Below, piece by piece: positions 51,158 to 60,178 of a stretch of 64,000 nucleotides of DNA. The stretch is from Aestuariibaculum lutulentum (GTDB lineage Bacteria; Bacteroidota; Bacteroidia; Flavobacteriales; Flavobacteriaceae), in the NCBI RefSeq assembly GCF_032926325.1, contig NZ_CP136709.1:3318501-3382500 (forward strand), written 5' to 3'. Each line of letters starts with the position of its first letter. Position 1 is the stretch's first letter. The notes under the pieces are model-generated. The model had not been told where the DNA came from. It searched no databases and worked only from the letters and a program-made list of their open reading frames with translations. The translations under genes were made by a program, and so were the position numbers.

Positions 51158-52135
51158 CTAATAAAAGAAAAAGGCAACCATAAACATCACTACAACTGCA
51201 GCTGGAATAACCATTAATATAAAAGAAAAAGCAGCAACTATACTCTTAAATAAACTTTTCAACTTACCTTGATTATAAAACTTTAAAACAGCAAGATAGA
51301 AATAAATAAAAATTAAAATTAACACCAGGGTATTTAGCCTTGATTGCGGTTTCCAAATCAAATCTACGAGTACTAAAAAACTAAAAGCCATAAAAATAAA
51401 AGCGAAAAAGTACAAGCTAAAAACAAGGTGATATGAAAATGAAGCTTTCCTGTAATAGAGCAATTTTAAAATAAATGCAAAAATGGGTAATAAAAAAAAC
51501 ATAGCAATAGGTATACTATCATAAAACACCTGTAAAATAGACCCGCCATTTCGTTGCTCGTAGAATTTTAAAATTTGTGTATACAATCTTCTTTTAAAAA
51601 ATCCGGCATCACTATCCATTCCCATAGCTGTATATATGTCCTCTTCCGGAGCATCAATCGCTATCAAGGAATCTACAGTTCTTTGATTGAAAGAAAAATC
51701 ATCTTTAAGAACATAATCTGCTGTAGTTACATTTTTCAAGGAATCGATAACCTGAGTTTTTAAACTATCGTGGATAACCACAGGTATTTCACCTTTTTTT
51801 AATGCATTATTTACGGTTTTAACCTGATCTCGACTAATAAATGAAAACAAAAAGAAAAACACTACAGAAATAAACAAATACATTTGTGCTGGATGCAAAT
51901 ACAACAAACGCTTACCTTCAACAAAGCGTTTAGCCAAATATCCCGGCTTAAACATTAAAGGAATAAAACTTTTAAAAAAACGAGCATCAACCGAAAAATA
52001 ATTACTTATCGTATTATAAAACAATACAGATACCGTGAGTTCGTCATTTGATTTCTGCCCACAGTGCGGACAAAAATTATAACCTTGCTCAAAATCATTT
52101 TCACAATTTTTACAAGTTTCCTGAGATTTTTTCAT
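51158..52135 (-). CDS. DUF3667 membrane protein with zinc ribbon
   Basis: This 325-residue protein opens with a zinc ribbon, CKNCENDFEQGYNFCPHCGQK (two CxxC knuckles at about residues 8-25), then a region with VSVLFYNTISNYFSVDARFFKSF of DUF3667 type. It has one membrane segment around 85-105 (MYLFISVVFFFLFSFIS) and three or more between about 205 and 320. The periplasmic or cytoplasmic middle part has Asp/Lys-rich sequence. DUF3667 has no established function. It is a single gene on the minus strand. Confidence 0.85.
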   Translation of the reverse strand: MKKSQETCKNCENDFEQGYNFCPHCGQKSNDELTVSVLFYNTISNYFSVDARFFKSFIPLMFKPGYLAKRFVEGKRLLYLHPAQMYLFISVVFFFLFSFISRDQVKTVNNALKKGEIPVVIHDSLKTQVIDSLKNVTTADYVLKDDFSFNQRTVDSLIAIDAPEEDIYTAMGMDSDAGFFKRRLYTQILKFYEQRNGGSILQVFYDSIPIAMFFLLPIFAFILKLLYYRKASFSYHLVFSLYFFAFIFMAFSFLVLVDLIWKPQSRLNTLVLILIFIYFYLAVLKFYNQGKLKSLFKSIVAAFSFILMVIPAAVVVMFMVAFFFY

Positions 52136-52303
52136 CTAATAAAGGTTGGTTTATATAAAAATAATAAAAAAGCCGATACATCTACAAAACTAATATTACT
52201 GATAAACAATTACTTACATTTTTGGCACGCAAATTGTTTAAATTAAAATCGAAGCGGATACCGAAAAGCTTATGAGTAGGTACAATCTAAAAATTGAATG
52301 ATT

Positions 52304-52936
52304 ATGAAAACACTAGTACTTTTATTTGCAGGAATCTTTTTTAGCACAAATAGTGTTACGGCTTTAGATTTAAATGCTACCAGTACAGATACCCCTAAAC
52401 ATTATCGTTATGCACAACCTGTAACTTTTGTAGAGAACGGCATTGAATTTTCAATTTTTCCTGATGGAAATTTCGATTTTGATTTTCTTTATAATGACGC
52501 ATATTACAATTCAAATTCAAGAAGAAGTTCTATAAATGCTTCTTATAATGGCCCCAGGGTAAGTATTAACTACACATCTACCTCTCCAAACAGAAATTAT
52601 ATCTCAAGAGACAGAAATGGCACGATTCGTGTTATTGGAAATGTACCAATTAATTACGATCGTGCTGGAAATGTAACTCAAATAGGTTCTGTTTTTATTG
52701 GTTACGGTCGCGGAAGAAACACAACGTTAAACCAAGTTGGTGGATTAACAGTTAATTACAATAATTGGGGACAAATTGTTTCGACCAGAGGATATATAAA
52801 TACACATAACCGAAATGCAGATTTATGTGCTGTTCAAAATGACTCATGGAATAACAACACGCATTTCGATAACGACGATAATTATTACTATTACCAGAAA
52901 AATGGTAAAGTAAAGAAAGTGAAAAAGAGAAATTAG
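52304..52936 (+). CDS. secreted hypothetical protein, 210 aa
   Basis: MKTLVLLFAGIFFSTNSVTALD is a signal peptide. The mature protein is rich in Asn, Tyr, Arg and Gly, with repeated phrases such as RVSINYTSTS, GTIRVIGNVPINYDRAGNVTQIG, GGLTVNYNNWGQIVSTRGYI that suggest beta-strand hairpins with YD-like spacing, quoted only in part. The C-terminus is acidic then tyrosine-rich and finally basic (YYYYQKNGKVKKVKKRN). An ATG two codons earlier (52298) is equally usable. No family is recognised; it is probably periplasmic. Confidence 0.72.
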   Translation: MKTLVLLFAGIFFSTNSVTALDLNATSTDTPKHYRYAQPVTFVENGIEFSIFPDGNFDFDFLYNDAYYNSNSRRSSINASYNGPRVSINYTSTSPNRNYISRDRNGTIRVIGNVPINYDRAGNVTQIGSVFIGYGRGRNTTLNQVGGLTVNYNNWGQIVSTRGYINTHNRNADLCAVQNDSWNNNTHFDNDDNYYYYQKNGKVKKVKKRN

Positions 52937-52956
52937 ATTTTTATTAGTTAGTTAAA

Positions 52957-52999
52957 GATTCCCGGACTCGGTTTTCCATGAGTTCGGGATTTTTTTTTT
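52957..52999 (+). terminator. Rho-independent terminator
   Basis: tcccggactc / gagttcggga stem (one G-T pair) followed by ten T ends the secreted-protein gene. Confidence 0.9.
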
Positions 53000-53028
53000 G
53001 CAATAACGTATTTCTTTTCAAGTTGAAA

Positions 53029-54111
53029 TTATTCTAACATATCTGGAGTGGCAACGGTTCTAAAACCAATATGATCTGAACTTGAATTAGGCTCCATACC
53101 CATTTTTGCTGAAATTCTAAAACTTGCACAATATGAAGCATTACATAAAAAAGATCCTCCTTTAATAACCTGTTCTTCAATATAAGGTTTTCCTATGCTA
53201 TAGCCTTTATCAGCGCCTTTAGGGTTCTTTAAAACTTTATTAGAATCTATTTGATTGTAATAATTCTCATTAAATAAATCACCAGTCAATTCCCAGACAT
53301 TGCCCAACATATCATAAATACCGATGCTGTTTGCCGGATATGCTTTTACAGGTGCAATTAGATCAAAACCATCTTTGGATTCGTTTTTCACAGGAAAAAC
53401 ACCTTGCCATGTGTTTGCCTTTTCATTTAAAATCTCTGGATTATTTCCCCAGGTATACACAGCATCCTTGTTACTTCCTTGGGCTGCCGACTCCCATTCC
53501 GCTTCTGTAGGCAATCTTCGATTAGCCCATTTACAAAACGCTAAGGCATCTTCTAAAGCAATATGCACTACCGGGTAATTATCCTTTCCTTTTATAGAAC
53601 TTTCAGGGCCTTCCGGATGTTTCCAGTCCGCTCCTACCTGCCAACGCCACCACTGTTCGTAGTTTCGCATATTAGCTACCTGCTTTATTTCTTTATTAAA
53701 TATTAAACTACCTGGCTTTAAAACCGAATCGTGTGGTTTTGGTGTGCCTTCTGGTAATTCTTTTTTTAAATCTTCCCAATCTATAGGACGTTCTGCAACC
53801 GTAATGTAGCCTGTCTCCTTAACAAAAGCTTTAAATTGCTTATTGGTGACTTCAGTAACATCAATGAAAAATCCATCAACAAATACATCATGCCCAGGCT
53901 TTTCTCTTGGCAAAGCCATTTTATCATCTTTTTTAGCACCTTGAGTAAACGTTTTTGCTTCTACCCAAACCATACCTATCGGTGCTTTTATTTTTTCAGA
54001 AACACTTGCAGTAAGCAATCGTGCGGTGTTCTTACTATCTGTTTTACAACTAAACATGATAGCCATTGAAAAAACAAAAAACAAGGTGTGATACTTAAAA
54101 CTTACATTCAT
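53029..54111 (-). CDS. lipoprotein formylglycine-generating enzyme
   Basis: This 360-residue protein has a lipoprotein signal with Cys22 (MAIMFSCKTDS) and an FGE-sulfatase domain (about 42-355). The domain begins MVWVEAKTFTQGA and contains EVTNKQFKAFVKETGY, RRLPTEAEWE, IYDMLGNVWELTGD and the C-terminal active-site loop GGSFLCNASYCASF with Cys323 and Cys328. The C-x4-C pair is that of true FGE, which oxidises a sulfatase cysteine to formylglycine using copper and oxygen. Its envelope location and absence of a sulfatase gene in the window are odd. A distinct role as a non-catalytic family member is less likely because both cysteines are kept. Confidence 0.85.
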   Translation of the reverse strand: MNVSFKYHTLFFVFSMAIMFSCKTDSKNTARLLTASVSEKIKAPIGMVWVEAKTFTQGAKKDDKMALPREKPGHDVFVDGFFIDVTEVTNKQFKAFVKETGYITVAERPIDWEDLKKELPEGTPKPHDSVLKPGSLIFNKEIKQVANMRNYEQWWRWQVGADWKHPEGPESSIKGKDNYPVVHIALEDALAFCKWANRRLPTEAEWESAAQGSNKDAVYTWGNNPEILNEKANTWQGVFPVKNESKDGFDLIAPVKAYPANSIGIYDMLGNVWELTGDLFNENYYNQIDSNKVLKNPKGADKGYSIGKPYIEEQVIKGGSFLCNASYCASFRISAKMGMEPNSSSDHIGFRTVATPDMLE

Positions 54112-54154
54112 TGCAAAACCACTGATTGGGTAATTATTTTATAAAGTTGAAAAG

Positions 54155-54162
54155 CAAATATA
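54155..54162 (-). promoter_or_regulatory. -7 promoter element of the FGE gene
   Basis: TATATTTG on the minus strand matches TAnnTTTG exactly, 44 bases before the ATG. No clear -33 is seen. Confidence 0.4.
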
Positions 54163-54221
54163 AGAGTTAAAACATAAAACCTAATGACTTTTTTTAAGGT
54201 ATTCTTTAAATCTTAATTACA

Positions 54222-54254
54222 AAAAAAGCCTTTCAACTTAATGAAAGGCTTTTT
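54222..54254 (-). terminator. terminator of the SusCD operon
   Basis: aaaaagcctttca / tgaaaggcttttt stem with a short loop and a T-run on the minus strand, 25 bases after the small lipoprotein gene. Confidence 0.9.
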
Positions 54255-54278
54255 AGAAATTAGAAGTTAAAAACTATT

Positions 54279-54617
54279 TTATTTTTGCGTAAGTGACAAA
54301 GCAACTTCTTCAACAATCTCATCACTCACATAGACCATTCTTGGTTTATTACCTGTATCCCATACCGTACCATCGACTGTAATCGTTGCTCCTATGTAAT
54401 AATTTCCTGAATCTAAACCAGTAAATGCAAAATTACCTTCACTATCGGTTTGAGTATCTCTAAGAAATGATGTATTCTCACCGTATAACTTAACTGTTAT
54501 TCCCGCTGTAACTTCTCCTCCAGCAGCAGAAGCTGTACCTATAATTGATCCGTCGTTCTTTTTACTACAAGAAGCGAACAAAGCAATTGAAAGTATAACC
54601 ATTAATATTTTTTTCAT
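54279..54617 (-). CDS. small lipoprotein with a Cna-B/carboxypeptidase-regulatory-like domain
   Basis: The 112-residue protein has a lipoprotein signal (Cys17 in ALFASCSKK) and a single beta-sandwich like that of CarboxypepD-regulatory or Cna-B domains: GGEVTAGITVKLYGENTSF, TDSEGNFAFTGLDSGNYYIGA. It is the third gene of the SusC-SusD operon, 29 bases after susD. It probably sits on the outer surface or periplasmic face with them; a role as a glycan-binding or scaffolding lipoprotein comparable to SusE is a guess. Confidence 0.8.
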   Translation of the reverse strand: MKKILMVILSIALFASCSKKNDGSIIGTASAAGGEVTAGITVKLYGENTSFLRDTQTDSEGNFAFTGLDSGNYYIGATITVDGTVWDTGNKPRMVYVSDEIVEEVALSLTQK

Positions 54618-54646
54618 ATTATCAAATTCTATAGTTTATAATTATT

Positions 54647-56632
54647 TTATTCAAGAACATTTTTCCATTTAGTAGTACGTCCAGTAAACCAAATTGGAAG
54701 ATTATAATCATCGTGCTGGCTAACTTGTGACCAAGCTTCTGGATCGGTTCCTTGGATACTAGGGTTATATAGCATACGTTCTTTCCATGCAAAAGTCTCG
54801 TAAGGAGCTGCCGGGTTATCGTTCAAGTATTTTATTAATCTACGTGCAGCTGTATAAGGTGTCTCAAAATTAAACATATTATAATGTAACTGCAACTGAT
54901 CAAAAATAGCTTTTACTTTTTGCTGATCTGTCATCGCACTAAATTGTTGTGCAGCAAACTCTGCATAAGCTCCAGGATTATATTCCATTGAAGGTCTATC
55001 TCTATCAATTCTTGAAGCATCCATATTTCCTGGAAATGCTGGTGTTGTAGTCTGTGAATATGAATTATTCACATTCTTATCATACCAGTATGCACATGAC
55101 AGCTCGATAGCATTCTTATAATGCGTAGCTGCATCTCCACTTCCGAATCCTCTAACAGCAGCTTCAGCCAATGACAATTCGGTTTCTACAGAATGTAAAG
55201 TAGGGTAACGAATATCAAAATTATATTGAGGACGAACGTTGTACTCAGAAATCATATTTCTATCTGTTCCAATAGTCCAGCTAATATCGCTATACTGAGA
55301 ACAATATTCTCTAAATGCTTTTAATAAAAATGCCTCTCTTTTTGTTAAGTCGGTCGCAGCTTCATCGTTTAGTTTAATAGTCATTTCATTTCCAGAAGCT
55401 CCAAATGATATTTCTGTAACATTAATATCAGTCATGATAGGATCATTAATATAATACCCTCTCATTGCTTTGCTAAAATAACTATTTGGATCCGATCCAT
55501 CATCCCAGGTTGTTTCTGCTCCAACATATCTTCCTAAAACATCTTTTGAAAATAAATAAGTAACCCTAGGATCTACTGTTCCATTTACTAAACCTTCTTC
55601 TGAATTGTCTCCATCAAAATAATATAGCATTTCACCATTTACCAAAATACTTTTTTCGGTTGGAATACAATTCATTACATCATGTAAAAAACGTTTTGGC
55701 GCACGACACTCATCAGCACGTTCTCTAAATGCCCTTGTAATACCAAGTTCTCTTTGAAGTCTGTAAGGTTCGACAATCGCAATATCTGCTAAACCAGCCA
55801 CATCTTCAGCCTCGTTAAATAATGGTTTACCATTTAACTCTGTAAGTACAGTTGATGTTAAGCTTGGTAGTTGCTCACTCACATTCATTGCCCATCTAAG
55901 ACGAAGTGAGTTAGCATATTTTCTCCACTGCATAATATCTCCACCGAAGATAACATCTTGTTGAGAAAACAATGTAGCCTCTGCGGATCCAAGTGTTAAA
56001 CCTTCTAAAAACGATTCAATTTCTTTAACTTCATCAATAATAATTGGGTAAATTTCTTCCTGTCCTACCCATGAGGCTTTTTCTCCATCTAAAGCACCTG
56101 CTGTTCCTGTTTCGAAATAAGGAACTTCGTCGTAAAGATCTATAGCTCGTTGATATGCAACAGCCTTCAATAAGTGAAGAAGTCTCATATACAATTCATC
56201 ACTTGTAGATATACTTTCTTCAGGAATCTTGTTGTACTCCTTTTGAGCCCAAAGGTATTGCTTTATCCAGTCACTATTAATTTTATTGAAAACAGTTCTG
56301 TTAAATCCATTTGAACCCCAATCGCCTTCAACATCTCTAAGACTTAAAGACAAACCATAATCTGAAGTTGTATAATATAACTGAACACCTGTTCCCATAA
56401 CACGAGAACCACTTCTAAGTTGATGATATGCTGCACCATATTCTCCTCTTAAGAAAAAACCTCGTGTAAGTTGTGATGTGAAATATCCGGCAATAATACT
56501 TACACCAGCGGCATCAGCTTGCTCCTTTGAGAATCCATCAGGATCCTGATATAAATCATCCAGTTCACTACAATTGGTAGCACTGAATACTATTAATATT
56601 GACAATGTCAATCTTAAATATAAATTCTTCAT
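54647..56632 (-). CDS. SusD/RagB-family surface lipoprotein
   Basis: This 661-residue lipoprotein has signal peptide and Cys21 (FSATNCSELDD). The body is helical, with the TPR-like segments LYMRLLHLLKAVAYQRAIDLYDEVPYFETG and EKASWVGQEEIYPIIIDEVK, the former quoted as VAYQRAIDLYDEVPYFETG. It belongs to the SusD-like group typically paired with a SusC channel, the lid of the transporter that binds glycans or peptides at the surface. It is somewhat longer than average. It lies 15 bases after susC. Confidence 0.93.
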   Translation of the reverse strand: MKNLYLRLTLSILIVFSATNCSELDDLYQDPDGFSKEQADAAGVSIIAGYFTSQLTRGFFLRGEYGAAYHQLRSGSRVMGTGVQLYYTTSDYGLSLSLRDVEGDWGSNGFNRTVFNKINSDWIKQYLWAQKEYNKIPEESISTSDELYMRLLHLLKAVAYQRAIDLYDEVPYFETGTAGALDGEKASWVGQEEIYPIIIDEVKEIESFLEGLTLGSAEATLFSQQDVIFGGDIMQWRKYANSLRLRWAMNVSEQLPSLTSTVLTELNGKPLFNEAEDVAGLADIAIVEPYRLQRELGITRAFRERADECRAPKRFLHDVMNCIPTEKSILVNGEMLYYFDGDNSEEGLVNGTVDPRVTYLFSKDVLGRYVGAETTWDDGSDPNSYFSKAMRGYYINDPIMTDINVTEISFGASGNEMTIKLNDEAATDLTKREAFLLKAFREYCSQYSDISWTIGTDRNMISEYNVRPQYNFDIRYPTLHSVETELSLAEAAVRGFGSGDAATHYKNAIELSCAYWYDKNVNNSYSQTTTPAFPGNMDASRIDRDRPSMEYNPGAYAEFAAQQFSAMTDQQKVKAIFDQLQLHYNMFNFETPYTAARRLIKYLNDNPAAPYETFAWKERMLYNPSIQGTDPEAWSQVSQHDDYNLPIWFTGRTTKWKNVLE

Positions 56633-56647
56633 AGTAATATTTTTTAA

Positions 56648-59600
56648 TTAAATTTTACCCTTAATAGACAATCCGAATGTACGTTGCATAGGCAAAGCTG
56701 TAGTTCCTGTAGAACCATCGGCCCACCCGGTTCCATTAGAAGATTCCGGTATTGTATTAGGAGCAGCTTTATAAATATACCCAACATTATTTGCAAAAAC
56801 AGAAAAAACAACGTCTTTTAACCCTATTTTTTTCGATAAATCTGGTAACCTGTAATCTAAAGCAATATTACGAATAGCTATGTAATCACTTTTAAATATT
56901 CTGTCTGCTGGGAAAAAACCATTAGAAAAATAAGATTGGTAATAATAATCTTGAGCTGGAACAATCAAATCATTAGGAGAACCATCTGCTTTTACCCCAG
57001 GCAACACAACCCCATCATAATAAGTTGGCCCACTTTGATTAACACCAGGAACTCTTGTAGTACCATTTAAGTAATATGGTTGACCTCCTGACGCTTCATC
57101 TCTATATTTTAACGTTTCATTTAAAACTCCTGAAGCCATCATGTAAGATTCTGCTTCATGAATAAAAGTTGCACCAAAAGTATAGTCCATATTTATTACT
57201 AAGCCAAAATTCTTATAATTCATTCTACTAAAGAAACCCCCAAATACATCTGGCAACAACTTACCAACCACTCTGTTACTTGAACTACCGTAAGCGTATC
57301 TAGCACCACTATTGTTTGTATCTACAATAAGTTGCCCATTCGCTGGATCGTTTTCATCAGAAGGATTTATATAGTGCTGTAACCCTTGTTGCTGATAAAT
57401 TAATCCATACTCACCACCTACTTTAGCTACAGCATTTAAACCATTGGTTGTCCACATTGTTAAACTTTGTAGTTCACCATCTAAACGATTTACTTTTGTT
57501 TTACTTCCCGCAAAAGTCATATCTACACTCCATTGAAAATCTTTGTTAAAAACTGGTTTTGTTTTTAATGCCAATTCCCATCCTGTATTAGCCACGTCAC
57601 CGGCGTTTAATCGTATGTTATTAACCCCTAATCCTGGAGGTGCTGAAACTTTCATTATTTGATCATAAGTATTTGAGTGGTACAAAGAAAAATCTACTCC
57701 CAAACGTCTATTTTCAAACAAATAACTCTCAAATCCAACTTCGAATTCTCTTTTTCTTTCAGGTTTTAAATTAGGTTTAAAATTATCATCAATAGGAGGT
57801 AAATCACTTGGTGGAGACAAAATAAACCCTGAACCAGAAGCAGATACATCGAAATTAACATTACTAAAGTAACGAGGTCCTGGACGACCAACATCTGCCC
57901 AAGAAGTTCTTAACTTTAAAAACTTAACAACTTCAGGTAAATCAAAAGTATTTGATGCCACCCAAGTAGCACTTAAACCAGGGTAAAAATAACTATTATT
58001 TTCTGGAGGTAAAATTGAAGACCAATCTTGTCTGGCTTGTGCTTCTAAATAAATCTGACCTTTATAAGCAAATTGTACAGATCCTAACAAACTATAAAGA
58101 ATATCTTCTCCATTTTGAAATTGATATACAGGTTGTACACCGGATGCCAAATTTGAAAAAGAAAAATAATTTGGAATAACAAATCCACCTATTTGTTCTG
58201 CTCCTTTAGATTCGGTATAATTTTTTCTAATTACACCACCTACAAAACCAGATATGTTAAAATCATTAAAGTCTTTATCGAAATTAAAAGTAGCTTGCCC
58301 GTAATTCTTACGGATAATTCTATTAGTATCTCTGTATACAGCACCACTATTTGGCCCTATTAAAGAAGGGTGTCTTAACTTTCCTTTATATTCATTTCGC
58401 TCTACAGTATTATCTAAACCGCCTAATACTGTAAGACTTAAATTATCGTTGAATTTAAAATCAAGAGTTAGTGATTGAATACTGTGGGTACGCTTAAAAA
58501 TAGATTCGTTTTGCGTCCAATCCCAAATTGTATTTGCCACTGCCATTCTACCTGGAGAGACAAAATTGCTGTTAAAACTTGGATCTGAAAAATAATTATA
58601 CCCATTTTCCGTCAATAAAGAACCTCTTATCAAGTTTACATCAATATCTGCTGCATAGGCTCCTAAACTTGATTCCGCTCCTTGAGAATCTAATGAGCCT
58701 TCATAAGAAGAGTTTAGATTGTCTGTCGTAAAATAATTTCCTGAATATTTTACAGAAATAAAATCATTTAAGTCATAAGCCGAAGAAAAACTAAATGCAT
58801 TTTTTGTATACTTTGCCCCTAATGTTATAGGAGAATACTGGGTATTTGTATAAGAAAAACGAGCTGAACCTTTATCGCTTCCTCCACTTAAAGAAACGTT
58901 GGCTACATTTTGTGATCCCGTTCTAAATAATTGATCGTAAACAGATTTGTTATTAGCAACCCATGGCCTTACAGAACCATCCCACCAATTTAAATTTACG
59001 TCAGGATCAAATTTTGGTCCAAAAGCTGCTCCCGCTGGATCTAAAGCTCTTTCGCCATTTTCATCAAGATAATACCCTTGATCATCTGTAGCACTTAAAC
59101 TTGCACTTCTACCTGTACCATACTGATCCTGTAACTCAGGATAAAAAGCAGCATTTTCTATAGTACTTGTAAACGAAAAAGACGCTCCCAGACCACGACT
59201 TTTAGAACCGCTTTTTGTGGTAATTAACATAACACCATTAGCTCCTTCACTTCCATAAAGAACAGAAGCTTTAGCTCCTTTTAATATTTCTATAGATGCA
59301 ATATCATCCGGATTTATATCATTAATACCAGTACCATTATCTCTACCTGTTCTAGCATTGGTAGTCATGGAACTATTTTCATCATGAATAGGGATTCCAT
59401 CTACTACAATTAAAGGTCTAGTGGTTGATGCTTGGTCAAATGACACTGCATTACGAATGTTAATTTTCATACCGCCTGATGGCCCGGTTGCTGTAGAAGC
59501 AACTGTAACACCTGAAGCTGCACCATAAAGAGATTGTAAAGCATTAACAGGCGTTCCACTGGCAAGAATACGTTCGCTATCTACTTTTGATACAGAATAC

Positions 59601-59962
59601 CCAAGAGCTTTAGCTTCCCTTTTAATTCCTAAAGCTGTAACAACAACTTCATCCAACTGACTTGTATCCTCTATCAAAGATACATTAAGAGTTTTTTGGC
59701 TTCCAACAGTAACTTCTGTAGAAATATATCCTACATAAGATACTACTAAAATAGTAGATTCATCGGGTACCTCTATAAAGTAATTACCGTCAAAATCTGT
59801 TGAAACCCCACTTGATGTTCCCTTAATAATAACATTGGCTCCTGCAAGAGGAATACCACTGTTGGCATCGGAAACAACCCCTGAAACTGTAGTTTGCGCT
59901 CCGGCATACAAAACACCGAAGAAACAAAATACAAACAGTAGTTTAAATAATTTTTGGTTCAT
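56648..59962 (-). CDS. SusC/RagA-family TonB-linked outer membrane channel
   Basis: This 1104-residue protein has a signal peptide (residues 1-22), a carboxypeptidase-regulatory-like domain (about 24-105, VSGVVSDANSGIPLAGANVIIKG in part), a TonB plug beginning DEVVVTALGIKREAKALGYS and including ASIEILKGAKASVLYGSEGANGV (quoted as LKGAKASVLYGSEGA), and a long beta-barrel. Together with the SusD partner it imports oligosaccharides across the outer membrane. It is the first gene of a three-gene unit, about 216 bases after GH92. Confidence 0.95.
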   Translation of the reverse strand: MNQKLFKLLFVFCFFGVLYAGAQTTVSGVVSDANSGIPLAGANVIIKGTSSGVSTDFDGNYFIEVPDESTILVVSYVGYISTEVTVGSQKTLNVSLIEDTSQLDEVVVTALGIKREAKALGYSVSKVDSERILASGTPVNALQSLYGAASGVTVASTATGPSGGMKINIRNAVSFDQASTTRPLIVVDGIPIHDENSSMTTNARTGRDNGTGINDINPDDIASIEILKGAKASVLYGSEGANGVMLITTKSGSKSRGLGASFSFTSTIENAAFYPELQDQYGTGRSASLSATDDQGYYLDENGERALDPAGAAFGPKFDPDVNLNWWDGSVRPWVANNKSVYDQLFRTGSQNVANVSLSGGSDKGSARFSYTNTQYSPITLGAKYTKNAFSFSSAYDLNDFISVKYSGNYFTTDNLNSSYEGSLDSQGAESSLGAYAADIDVNLIRGSLLTENGYNYFSDPSFNSNFVSPGRMAVANTIWDWTQNESIFKRTHSIQSLTLDFKFNDNLSLTVLGGLDNTVERNEYKGKLRHPSLIGPNSGAVYRDTNRIIRKNYGQATFNFDKDFNDFNISGFVGGVIRKNYTESKGAEQIGGFVIPNYFSFSNLASGVQPVYQFQNGEDILYSLLGSVQFAYKGQIYLEAQARQDWSSILPPENNSYFYPGLSATWVASNTFDLPEVVKFLKLRTSWADVGRPGPRYFSNVNFDVSASGSGFILSPPSDLPPIDDNFKPNLKPERKREFEVGFESYLFENRRLGVDFSLYHSNTYDQIMKVSAPPGLGVNNIRLNAGDVANTGWELALKTKPVFNKDFQWSVDMTFAGSKTKVNRLDGELQSLTMWTTNGLNAVAKVGGEYGLIYQQQGLQHYINPSDENDPANGQLIVDTNNSGARYAYGSSSNRVVGKLLPDVFGGFFSRMNYKNFGLVINMDYTFGATFIHEAESYMMASGVLNETLKYRDEASGGQPYYLNGTTRVPGVNQSGPTYYDGVVLPGVKADGSPNDLIVPAQDYYYQSYFSNGFFPADRIFKSDYIAIRNIALDYRLPDLSKKIGLKDVVFSVFANNVGYIYKAAPNTIPESSNGTGWADGSTGTTALPMQRTFGLSIKGKI

Positions 59963-60095
59963 AAATTTTTTAGTTTTGAGTTAATAAGGATTGAATTAAC
60001 AATTATTTAACTTGACTCACATTCTTTTTTCGACCAACAACCATGTTGAAGCAGTGAATGAAAAACAAATTGAATAATTGTTTTTTTATAATAGT

Positions 60096-60141
60096 AAAAA
60101 GCTTACAAAGAATGGAAAAACCCAATATTTATAAGCTTTTT
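60096..60141. repeat. 10-bp inverted repeat between GH92 and susC
   Basis: AAAAAGCTTA and TAAGCTTTTT are perfect inverted copies separated by 26 bases. It could be a weak terminator for GH92 or a regulatory site ahead of susC. No exact TAnnTTTG element was found in the 216-base gap. Confidence 0.35.
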
Positions 60142-60178
60142 GAAGTGGTATAAATACACTTTATTTTTCAGAAATCTA

